Of a DNA stretch of 22,188 nucleotides, positions 16,056-22,188 are shown piece after piece; the first letter of the stretch is position 1; the number at the start of each line of letters is the position of its first letter. A program made the position numbers and the translations under genes. The stretch comes from Acholeplasmatales bacterium. Lineage in GTDB: Bacteria; Bacillota_I; Bacilli_A; Acholeplasmatales; Anaeroplasmataceae. The notes under the pieces were generated by a model. That model searched no databases and was not told the origin of the DNA. It saw nothing but the letters and a program-made list of their open reading frames with translations. The stretch covers positions 1 to 22,188 of the forward strand of contig JAEELC010000134.1 of the NCBI GenBank assembly GCA_016288675.1, read 5' to 3'.

Positions 16056-16247
16056 ATGAATATAGGACAAAACATAAAGAAATTTAGACTTGCAAAAGGA
16101 TTAACACAGGAGGAACTTGCAAAAGAATTAAAAATAGAATTAAAAACTCTTAGAAATTATGAACAAGGTGTTAGAAATCCTAAATATGAGATTTTAGAAA
16201 TTATAAAGACCTATTTTAATTGTAGCTATGATGATTTATTAAAATAA
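16056..16247 (+). CDS. Small XRE-family helix-turn-helix protein
   Basis: A 63-aa protein that is almost only a lambda-repressor-type HTH: IGQNIKKFRLAKGLTQEELA, then LKIELKTLRNYEQGVRNPKY, ending FNCSYDDLLK. The ATG at 16056 is chosen because AGGG lies 9 nt upstream and the protein then begins directly at the domain. The frame stays open upstream to 15939, but that part is a hydrophobic stretch unrelated to HTH proteins. A possible promoter (TTCATA at 15995-16000, TATGAT at 16019-16024) fits the short start. No C-terminal effector domain is present, so it may be a compact stand-alone regulator or a remnant of a mobile element. Its target is unknown. Confidence 0.75.
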   Translation: MNIGQNIKKFRLAKGLTQEELAKELKIELKTLRNYEQGVRNPKYEILEIIKTYFNCSYDDLLK

Positions 16248-16251
16248 CAAA

Positions 16252-16287
16252 AAAAGGCTGATATATTACAATTGGTATATCAGCCTT
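16252..16287 (-). terminator. Second terminator of the tRNA operon
   Basis: The 12-bp stem AAGGCTGATATA/TATATCAGCCTT (16254-16265 with 16276-16287) has a T-rich tail only on the minus strand. It serves the tRNA transcript as a backup and lies between it and the convergent XRE gene. Confidence 0.7.
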
Positions 16288-16289
16288 AA

Positions 16290-16316
16290 AAATAAAAAAC
16301 TCTTTTAAAAGAGTTT
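16290..16316 (-). terminator. First terminator of the tRNA operon
   Basis: The palindrome AAACTCTTTT/AAAAGAGTTT (16297-16316) is followed on the minus strand by TTTTTTATTTTT. It comes 16 nt after the tRNA-Gly CCA end. Confidence 0.7.
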
Positions 16317-16332
16317 GTGGTTTCTAATTATT

Positions 16333-16406
16333 TGGAGCAGGTGATGAGAATCGAACTCACGTCAACAGCTTGGAAGGCTGAGGTTCTACCATTAAACTAC
16401 ACCTGC
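16333..16406 (-). tRNA. tRNA-Gly (TCC)
   Basis: A 74-nt cloverleaf with acceptor GCAGGTG/CACCTGC, anticodon loop CTTCCAA (anticodon TCC), T-arm GTTCGATTC and encoded CCA. Discriminator base T (TCCA). Last gene of the tRNA operon. Confidence 0.95.
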
Positions 16407-16418
16407 ATATAAAAAAGA

Positions 16419-16495
16419 TGGTCGGAAAGACAGGATTTGAACCTGCGACCTCCTGGTCCCAAACCAGGCGCTCTACCAAGCTAAGCTACTTTCCG
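16419..16495 (-). tRNA. tRNA-Pro (TGG)
   Basis: A 77-nt cloverleaf with acceptor CGGAAAG/CTTTCCG, anticodon loop TTTGGGA (anticodon TGG), T-arm GTTCAAATC and encoded CCA. Confidence 0.95.
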
Positions 16496-16548
16496 ATATG
16501 ACGAACATATTAATGCTTGTCAATGATTTATAAGATAATTTTCTAAAA

Positions 16549-16625
16549 TGGCGCGACATAGAGGATTTGAACCCCTAGCCTTTTGGTTCGTAGCCAAACG
16601 ATCTATCCAGTTGATCTAATGTCGC
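16549..16625 (-). tRNA. tRNA-Arg (ACG)
   Basis: A 77-nt cloverleaf with acceptor GCGACAT/ATGTCGC, anticodon loop CTACGAA (anticodon ACG, expected to be edited to ICG), T-arm GTTCAAATC and encoded CCA. Confidence 0.95.
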
Positions 16626-16634
16626 ATTTACTAA

Positions 16635-16710
16635 TGGCGGTTCGGACGGGAATCGAACCCGTGATCTTCTGCGTGACAGGCAAACATGTTAACCGCTACA
16701 CCACCGAACC
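16635..16710 (-). tRNA. tRNA-Asp (GTC)
   Basis: A 76-nt cloverleaf with acceptor GGTTCGG/CCGAACC, anticodon loop CTGTCAC (anticodon GTC), T-arm GTTCGATTC and encoded CCA. First gene of the tRNA operon. Confidence 0.95.
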
Positions 16711-16728
16711 ACTTATCAGCGCTCATTT

Positions 16729-16757
16729 ATAATAACACAATCTAAGCACGATTGCAA
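16729..16757 (-). promoter_or_regulatory. Promoter of the tRNA operon
   Basis: TTGCAA (16752-16757), 17 bp, TATTAT (16729-16734) on the minus strand, about 20 nt before tRNA-Asp. Confidence 0.7.
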
Positions 16758-16836
16758 TACTTTTTTATTATTTTTTCGTATTTTTTTTAATATTTTTTAA
16801 ATTATCATATTTATAAGAAAATTACTTTTAAAAATA

Positions 16837-16868
16837 TAGAAAAAGCCCTTATTTATAGGCTTTTTCTA
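16837..16868 (-). terminator. Terminator of the aro operon
   Basis: The 11-bp stem TAGAAAAAGCC/GGCTTTTTCTA (16837-16847 with 16858-16868) includes the end of aroC and its stop. It is followed by ATTTTTAAAAG on the minus strand. Confidence 0.7.
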
Positions 16869-17838
16869 TTAAATATAAATCTGCAAGTGCAATTGCAAGT
16901 GCACTTTCAACTACAACTTTTGCACGTAATGCAATACAAGAATCATGTCTTCCAATAATTTCTAATGTAGATATTTCATTTTTCTTAAAATCAAAAGTTT
17001 CTTGTGGATGTGAAATTGATGGTGTTGGCTTAATAAAGACATTACAAATAATATCATTACCATTTGTAATACCACCATTAATTCCACCATTATTATTAGT
17101 TCTAGTAGTTCCTTCTTCATCAATGATTAAATCATTATATTCTGAACCATATAATTTTTCTCCACTAAATCCTACGCCAAAGGAAACACCTTTGACAGCA
17201 GGAATACTAAACATAATATGTGAAACACATGATTCTACAGAATTAAAATAAGGCTCTCCTAATCCTTTTTCCACATTATGAGCAGTAACGCGTATAGTTC
17301 CACCTACAGAATCTCTATTTTCCATAGCTTTATAAACTTCTTCTTCAAATTCATTTTTATTAGTATTACCATGAATTGATACTAATTCACTTGTAATATT
17401 AATATTTTTTAAAATCTTTTTTGCAACAACACCAGCAACAACAAATCCAAGAGTAAGTCTACCACTAAAAGGGCCTCCTCCTCTATAGTCATTAAATCCT
17501 TTGTATTTAACGCTTGCTGTATAATCAGAATGACCTGGGCGAGGTTGAGTAACTAAATTTGAATAATCCTTGTCATTAACATTATTATTTTCAAAAGTTA
17601 CTACAATTGCACTACCTGTAGTATATCCATTAAATACACCAGATATAATATGCGGATAATCACTTTCCTTACGAGGTGTAGTTCCTAAAGCCTTAGGCTT
17701 TCTTTTATCTAAATCATCTAAAAAATCTTCTTCAGAAAGCTTAATACCTGCAGGAACACCATCCATCATTACACCGATAGAATTTCCATGTGATTCACCA
17801 AATATAGAAACTTTAAATAATGTACCAAATGTATTCAA
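16849..17838 (-). CDS. aroC: Chorismate synthase
   Basis: Converts 5-enolpyruvylshikimate-3-phosphate to chorismate using reduced FMN. The 329-aa protein is somewhat shorter than the usual 350-390. Motifs: FGESHGNSIGVMMDGVPAG from residue 13, RPGHSDYTA, the FMN-site GGGPFSGRLT, GGITNG, and RHDSCIALRAKVVVESALA near the C-terminus. The start codon is TTG (17836-17838), 1 nt after the aroE TAA. The ribosome binding site (AAGGAG) lies in the last aroE codons, so it is probably translationally coupled. It is the last gene of the operon. Confidence 0.96.
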   Translation of the reverse strand: MNTFGTLFKVSIFGESHGNSIGVMMDGVPAGIKLSEEDFLDDLDKRKPKALGTTPRKESDYPHIISGVFNGYTTGSAIVVTFENNNVNDKDYSNLVTQPRPGHSDYTASVKYKGFNDYRGGGPFSGRLTLGFVVAGVVAKKILKNINITSELVSIHGNTNKNEFEEEVYKAMENRDSVGGTIRVTAHNVEKGLGEPYFNSVESCVSHIMFSIPAVKGVSFGVGFSGEKLYGSEYNDLIIDEEGTTRTNNNGGINGGITNGNDIICNVFIKPTPSISHPQETFDFKKNEISTLEIIGRHDSCIALRAKVVVESALAIALADLYLIEKAYK

Positions 17839-17839
17839 A

Positions 17840-18604
17840 TTAAATCATCTCCTTAAACTTATCAAATATAGAGTTCATATCTAGTTTATAATCTTTATCA
17901 AACCAAATTTGTTCGCTTTTTTCACCTTGTGCCATTAGCATCCATAATCCATTAATAGGATTATCCACATAAGACAACAGCTTAGTAGTAAGCGGATTAA
18001 AAATAATATCTATGACATATTCACTTCTTTTAGCTAAATTTGAACTAATTGGTGAATTATCCACATTAGGATACATTCCGACAGGAGTAGTGTTAACTAT
18101 TAAATATGGATTTTCCACATTTTCAAGTTCTTCATAGCCAATAATATCATTTTTAGGATTACGTGAAACCTTGATAACTTTAGCATTAAGATCTAAAAGA
18201 ACATGTTCAACAGCCAAACTTGCGCCACCTGTACCTAGAATATAACAAGTCTTATTATTTACATTAATATTATTTCCTCTTAACGTATCTAAAAATCCAA
18301 AATACTCAGTATTAGTACCATGTACTAATCCATCCTTTAGATAAATGGTATTAACTGCACCTATTCTTTTTGCCTCATCATCTATCACATCAAGATACTT
18401 CATAATACTTTTCTTATAAGGAATAGTAACATTTAATCCATCAAGTTTTTTATTTCTTATTTTATCCACATATATAGGTAATTCTTCTTCATTAATTTCA
18501 AATTTAGTATAAGTACCTTGGATATTCTTTTCTTTCATTAAAAGATTATGTAGTTCTGGAGAATGAGAATGTGATAAATGTTCACCTAATAATCCTAGCT
18601 TCAT
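17840..18604 (-). CDS. aroE: Shikimate dehydrogenase
   Basis: Reduces 3-dehydroshikimate to shikimate with NADPH; 254 aa, near the family's usual length. The substrate side shows SHSHSP (11-16), NVTIPYK with the catalytic Lys64, and GAVNT. The catalytic Asp of the usual NTD motif is Glu100 here (NTEYFGF, codon GAG). The nucleotide-binding segment is ILGTGGAS, followed by VSRNPKN and the VNTTPVGM motif. The C-terminus has NGLWMLMAQGEKSEQIW. GGAG precedes the ATG, which is 1 nt after the chorismate mutase stop. The family is clear; whether the Asp-to-Glu change affects rate is unknown. Confidence 0.94.
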   Translation of the reverse strand: MKLGLLGEHLSHSHSPELHNLLMKEKNIQGTYTKFEINEEELPIYVDKIRNKKLDGLNVTIPYKKSIMKYLDVIDDEAKRIGAVNTIYLKDGLVHGTNTEYFGFLDTLRGNNINVNNKTCYILGTGGASLAVEHVLLDLNAKVIKVSRNPKNDIIGYEELENVENPYLIVNTTPVGMYPNVDNSPISSNLAKRSEYVIDIIFNPLTTKLLSYVDNPINGLWMLMAQGEKSEQIWFDKDYKLDMNSIFDKFKEMI

Positions 18605-18605
18605 A

Positions 18606-18878
18606 TTATTTCTCCATTAATTTAGTTTGATAGTCTTTAGATACCTTAAGCATAGTCTTAAAGAATTCTAAATAATATTCTTCAAATTCTTTATCATTTA
18701 ATAAAGCTATATTCTTATTTATAATAGCTTCCTCACGAGATAAATCAAGTACTGGTAAATTATTTTCTTTTTTATAGCTTGCAACCATTTCGGCTGCACG
18801 CATTCTCTTTTTAAATAATTCTATCATTTCTTTATCACATTCATTAATGATTAAACGAGCACTTTCAAGTTTATTCAT
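18606..18878 (-). CDS. aroQ: Chorismate mutase, AroQ type
   Basis: Rearranges chorismate to prephenate, the substrate of TyrA. It is a stand-alone 90-aa all-helical AroQ-fold enzyme. Positions matching the E. coli mutase active site are all present: Arg8, Arg25, Lys36, Asp45, Arg48, Glu49 and Gln84. The start overlaps the end of aroA by 8 nt and aroE follows after 1 nt, so expression is tied to the operon. It is not fused to prephenate dehydrogenase or dehydratase as in enteric bacteria. Confidence 0.92.
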   Translation of the reverse strand: MNKLESARLIINECDKEMIELFKKRMRAAEMVASYKKENNLPVLDLSREEAIINKNIALLNDKEFEEYYLEFFKTMLKVSKDYQTKLMEK

Positions 18879-20133
18879 AGATTTCTATATCTCCTTTTAA
18901 TGCTTTAAAAACATCAAAGAAATTAGGAAAACTTTTAGATACAGCTCCCGCATTCTTTATTATTATATCTTCATTTGAAACAGTAGACATTATCGCAAAA
19001 CTCATTACTAAGCGATGATCATTATGACTATCCAAAGTTGCACCATTTATATTGCTTATTCCTTGTATAGTAAGTGAATCTTTTGTTTCACTACAATTAA
19101 CATTGCATTTTTTTAATTCAGTTAACACATCAGTAATTCTATCACATTCCTTAATGCGTAATCTTTCTGCATTAACTAAACTAGATTTTCCATTTATTTG
19201 TGTAAATAATACACTCAATATTGGCCCTAAATCAGGTGTTTGGCTCATATCTAATTCTACAGGTCTTAATTCTTTAGAAATTAATGTATAGCTTCCATTA
19301 TCATATTTAAAATTGCATCCAGCTTTAATTAAGTCATTAACAATTTCTTTATCACCTTGAAGAGATTTATCAGTTAATCCACTAACCTTAATATCATTAC
19401 CTAAAGCTTGTGCAACAAAAAAGAATGCAGCTTGTGAATAATCTCCTTCAACCTTATAATTAAACGGTTTATATGTTTGACTACCTGGTACAATGAACAT
19501 ATTATCTTTAAATATAATTTTGATACCAAATTTTTGTAATAAATCTAATGTTAAATTAATATAACCTATAGATTCTAACTTTTCTGTTAAAATAATTCTT
19601 GAATCTCCATTAAGCATAGGAAGAGCAAATAATAATCCTGTAATAAATTGGCTTGATGAATTATTAGTAATTATATAATCACCACTTTTTAATGAATTGT
19701 TCACAGTAAGTGGTAAATATGAATTATGGCTATAATTTATATTTAGTTTATCAAAGATATCAAAATAAACATCAAGTGGTCTTTTAACAAGTCTATTGTG
19801 TCCAACAAACGTAGCATTATCATTAAATACTAAAGCGATAGGAATTAAAAATCGCAATGTAGAGCCAGATTCATTAGCATCAATTGTATGCGTATTTTTA
19901 AATATAGGATTAGATCCTGTAATAGTTAATGTATCGCCATTTCTATCAATTATTGCGCCAAGGGATTCCATCGCACTAATTGTAGCTAAAATATCTTTTG
20001 AATATGATACATTGCTAATAACAGATGTACCTTGTGCTAATGACGCACAAATAATAGCTCTATGCGCAAGAGATTTAGATGGTGGTACAATTACTTCTCC
20101 ACTTAGTTTATGAGGCCTAATTCTAACGTCCAT
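18871..20133 (-). CDS. aroA: EPSP synthase (3-phosphoshikimate 1-carboxyvinyltransferase)
   Basis: Joins phosphoenolpyruvate to shikimate-3-phosphate. The 420-aa protein has a normal length and the two-domain inside-out barrel. Motifs: PPSKSLAHRA (Lys20), ANESGSTLRF in place of the enteric GNAGTAMR loop, NRLVKRPL, SSQFITGLLF, GDYSQAAFF, DLGPILSVLF, RLRIKECDRI and NDHRLVMSFAI. The NESGSTLR form is one I associate with Clostridia and related Bacillota. AAAGGAGA precedes the ATG. The gene overlaps aroB by 11 nt and the chorismate mutase gene by 8 nt. Confidence 0.96.
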   Translation of the reverse strand: MDVRIRPHKLSGEVIVPPSKSLAHRAIICASLAQGTSVISNVSYSKDILATISAMESLGAIIDRNGDTLTITGSNPIFKNTHTIDANESGSTLRFLIPIALVFNDNATFVGHNRLVKRPLDVYFDIFDKLNINYSHNSYLPLTVNNSLKSGDYIITNNSSSQFITGLLFALPMLNGDSRIILTEKLESIGYINLTLDLLQKFGIKIIFKDNMFIVPGSQTYKPFNYKVEGDYSQAAFFFVAQALGNDIKVSGLTDKSLQGDKEIVNDLIKAGCNFKYDNGSYTLISKELRPVELDMSQTPDLGPILSVLFTQINGKSSLVNAERLRIKECDRITDVLTELKKCNVNCSETKDSLTIQGISNINGATLDSHNDHRLVMSFAIMSTVSNEDIIIKNAGAVSKSFPNFFDVFKALKGDIEIYE

Positions 20134-21157
20134 TTATAATCTCCTTTATTTTATCTTCAGTAAGCGGATAAATTACAGAACTACCTAATTTATCAATTAA
20201 GATAAAATTAACAGTTCCTGCTAAATTCTTCTTATCGCCTAACGTTTTAAGCAGATATTTTTTATAATCAATTTCTTCAACAGGTAAATTATAGCTTTCT
20301 AAAATCGATTTTACTTGTGGATAAATATCTTTAGGAGTAATGCCTAAATCTTCTCCAAATCTTAATGCCATAAGCATACCAAGAGCTACAGCTTCACCAT
20401 GTAGTAGATTCTTTTCAAGTTCTACAACATGACCAAATGTATGACCAAAATTTAAGCGCATTCTTTCCCCAGTATCAAATTCATCCTTAAGTACTGCATC
20501 TTGCTTTACAGAAAGGCTTTCGCTTATTATATCTTCATCTATACAAGGCTTACGTAAAAGCTTATTAAATAAGCTAGCATTACCAATAATACCGTGCTTA
20601 ATTAATTCAGCCATTCCATTAGAAAATTGTCTATTTTCTAATGAATCAAGCACATATGGATCAATTAATACAAGACTAGGTTGTTTAAACGCACCAATTA
20701 TATTTTTTCTTTCAGCAAAATCTATACCAGTTTTTCCACCAATAGAAGAATCCATTTGGGCAAGTAAAGATGTTGGTATTTGTACATATGGGCATCCTCT
20801 ATAAATAGTAGATGCGACAAAACCTGTTAAATCGCCTATAACTCCACCACCAAGTGCAACTAGCATTTCATTTCTTCTCATATTTAAATCTAGTAATTTA
20901 GTTAACACATTAACATATTCATTAAAGCTTTTACTAGATTCTCCTTCAGGCACAATAACACTTTTTACTATATATTTAGCAGATAATATCTTTATTAATC
21001 TATCTAAATAAATATTAGCAACATGATTATCAGTTATAATATAAATATTCTTTTTATTATAAATTGATGAAATATAATCACAAGCTTTATCTAATATACC
21101 TGATTCAATATATACCTTATATGGATTATTCTTTAAATTCATATCTATAATTTTCAT
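20123..21157 (-). CDS. aroB: 3-Dehydroquinate synthase
   Basis: Cyclises DAHP to 3-dehydroquinate; NAD- and divalent-metal-dependent. The 344-aa protein shows PEGESSKS, the NAD-binding GGGVIGDLTGF, IPTSLLAQMDSSIGGKTGID, and metal ligands in GMAELIKHG (Glu), NFGHTFGH (His) and HGEAVALGM (His). Its ATG overlaps the tyrA stop (TAATG) and its end overlaps aroA by 11 nt. Confidence 0.96.
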   Translation of the reverse strand: MKIIDMNLKNNPYKVYIESGILDKACDYISSIYNKKNIYIITDNHVANIYLDRLIKILSAKYIVKSVIVPEGESSKSFNEYVNVLTKLLDLNMRRNEMLVALGGGVIGDLTGFVASTIYRGCPYVQIPTSLLAQMDSSIGGKTGIDFAERKNIIGAFKQPSLVLIDPYVLDSLENRQFSNGMAELIKHGIIGNASLFNKLLRKPCIDEDIISESLSVKQDAVLKDEFDTGERMRLNFGHTFGHVVELEKNLLHGEAVALGMLMALRFGEDLGITPKDIYPQVKSILESYNLPVEEIDYKKYLLKTLGDKKNLAGTVNFILIDKLGSSVIYPLTEDKIKEIINGR

Positions 21158-21984
21158 TATTTTTCCATCTTCTCTCTTTTTTCTTTAGCTTTAACAAAAA
21201 TATCTTTTAAAGCTTTAGAATCATCATTAATCAAACTATTTTTTAATTTTTCTAGTTCTTGTTCAAAATTATTAATTTCACTTATTAAATAATCTTTATT
21301 TGAAAAGAACAATTCGCTCCATAAATCCCTATTAATCTTTGCGATACGTGTTAAATCACGATAAGAGTCACCAATAAACGCGTTAGTATCTTCTTCAGTA
21401 TCAGAATTAACTAGCGATACAGCAATAGCGTGAGCTAATTGGCTAGTAAAGCCAATCATTTTATCATGCTTTTCCGGAGTAATTATAGAAATTTTTCCAA
21501 ATTCTAATGCTGCAGCAAGCTCTTTTAATACATTTATTTCCCTTTCTTTATTATTCTTATCAATAATTAAGAAATTAGCGCCTTTAAAGATATTAGGATC
21601 ATTAAAACGTGCACCTACCTTTTCACGACCAGCCATTGGGTGATGAGAAATATAAGTTGCAGGGCGTGTTAATGAAATAGCTTCATCTATAAAGTGTCTT
21701 TTTACGCCACACAAATCTGTTACTATTAAATTTTCATTAAATGAGCTATGATATTTTTTTATGAAATCTAAAATATCAAATGGATATAATCCTAATATTA
21801 ATAAATCAACCTTATTAATAAAATCACTAGGATTTAAAGAACCATCATCAATAATATGATACTCTTTAGCATATTCAATTGAGTCTTTATTAATATCAAC
21901 ACCATAGACAGTATGTCCTTTTTTTCTAAGTCCAGAGGCATAACTTGCACCCATTAAACCAAGTCCTACAATAAGTATATTCAT
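21157..21984 (-). CDS. tyrA: Prephenate dehydrogenase (TyrA)
   Basis: Oxidative decarboxylation of prephenate (or arogenate) toward tyrosine. The 275-aa protein has an N-terminal Rossmann fold with GLGLMGAS (residues 7-14) and Asp30 after GHTVYGVD, favouring NAD. The catalytic-region segment is SHHPMAGREKVGA, and TSQLAHAIAVSL lies in the helical dimerisation domain. There is no C-terminal ACT domain, so feedback by tyrosine is less likely through this protein. It is the first gene of the aro operon, with GAAGG about 9 nt before the ATG, and is coupled to aroB. Confidence 0.93.
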   Translation of the reverse strand: MNILIVGLGLMGASYASGLRKKGHTVYGVDINKDSIEYAKEYHIIDDGSLNPSDFINKVDLLILGLYPFDILDFIKKYHSSFNENLIVTDLCGVKRHFIDEAISLTRPATYISHHPMAGREKVGARFNDPNIFKGANFLIIDKNNKEREINVLKELAAALEFGKISIITPEKHDKMIGFTSQLAHAIAVSLVNSDTEEDTNAFIGDSYRDLTRIAKINRDLWSELFFSNKDYLISEINNFEQELEKLKNSLINDDSKALKDIFVKAKEKREKMEK

Positions 21985-22018
21985 AAAAAAGTACCTTCAC
22001 TTTGCATTTTATTTGTTA

Positions 22019-22024
22019 ATTATA
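22019..22024 (-). promoter_or_regulatory. Possible -10 of the aro operon promoter
   Basis: TATAAT on the minus strand about 35 nt before tyrA. No convincing -35 lies 16-18 bp upstream (22041-22047), and no T-box or other leader is visible between here and tyrA. Confidence 0.35.
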
Positions 22025-22049
22025 TAATAACATTTTTAAGCGCTTTATA

Positions 22050-22139
22050 ATAGAGTAGAGTAGGAAAATAAATATTTTCATATTTATTCTTCATCCCCTC
22101 TCACACCACCACATCGTGCCGTTCGGCAATGGGCGGTTC
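22050..22139 (-). mobile_element. 3' end of a group II intron (domains V and VI)
   Basis: On the minus strand, domain V (22105-22139) starts GAACCGCC and has a distal TGCC-GAAC-GGCA hairpin, a two-base CG bulge and a returning GGTGGT arm. The following GTGAGAGG is typical of what follows domain V in bacterial introns. A 9-bp hairpin with a GAAA loop (22067-22088) fits domain VI, and TTCCTACTCTACTC next to it resembles class C 3' ends. The CGC triad in place of AGC also suggests class C (from memory). The 5' part and any reverse transcriptase lie beyond the right edge. Positions 22140-22188 show no identifiable coding region. The exact 3' splice point is not fixed. Confidence 0.75.
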
Positions 22140-22188
22140 AATTCATAAGTTTAAATTCAAGCTAAATAATAATCTAGGGCGAAGACTA

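Noticed and set aside
19052..20113. Two plus-strand frames within aroA
   Set aside because: Antisense of a well-conserved EPSP synthase.
1..22188. CRISPR array or long tandem repeats
   Set aside because: No regularly spaced direct repeats were seen on reading through.

Overview
The window is AT-rich and reads with the standard bacterial code: Trp is TGG, and long family members are intact without any TGA read-through. T-box leaders, AGGAGG-type ribosome binding sites, a CcpA-like regulator and many Rho-independent terminators point to a low-GC Bacillota, most likely a Bacilli/Erysipelotrichia or Mollicutes-related gut lineage. The lineage is inferred; there is no rRNA here to confirm it.

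Layout. Positions 1-7540 (minus strand) hold an oligopeptide ABC transporter transcribed oppA-oppB-oppC-oppD, with oppD running off the left edge. Three of the four subunits are greatly enlarged: a coiled-coil arm of about 285 residues inside the OppD ATPase, an insertion of about 340 residues between TM1 and TM2 of OppC, and a long C-terminal extension on the OppA lipoprotein. Positions 7915-8475 encode a small DUF3899-like membrane protein. A divergent T-box leader and serine acetyltransferase gene (cysE) follow at about 8529-9300. They converge on tyrS (9360-10586), which has its own tyrosine T-box. Next on the minus strand come a ccpA-like regulator with cre-like sites in its own promoter, pyruvate kinase, a GH28-family glycosidase, a small Cys-rich protein and a YgjV-like membrane protein. 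A tiny XRE-type HTH gene lies on the plus strand, then a four-tRNA operon (Asp-Arg-Pro-Gly, minus).

Positions 16849-21984 are a tight aromatic amino acid operon, tyrA-aroB-aroA-aroQ-aroE-aroC, with overlaps or 1-nt gaps throughout. It covers 3-dehydroquinate formation, shikimate dehydrogenase, EPSP synthase, chorismate synthase, and the chorismate-to-tyrosine branch. DAHP synthase, dehydroquinase and shikimate kinase are not in the window. The right edge (about 22050-22140, minus) carries the catalytic domain V and probable domain VI of a group II intron. Its 3' end abuts the promoter region of the aro operon.

How it fits together: peptide import plus tRNA-sensing leaders suggest a cell that balances scavenged and self-made amino acids, with tyrosine supply (aro/tyrA operon) and use (tyrS) close together. 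CcpA probably links carbon status to itself and perhaps to oppA, whose promoter has a cre-like site. The most unusual items are the enlarged Opp transporter and the cysE T-box, whose specifier and UGGA bulge both indicate tRNA-Gly rather than tRNA-Cys.
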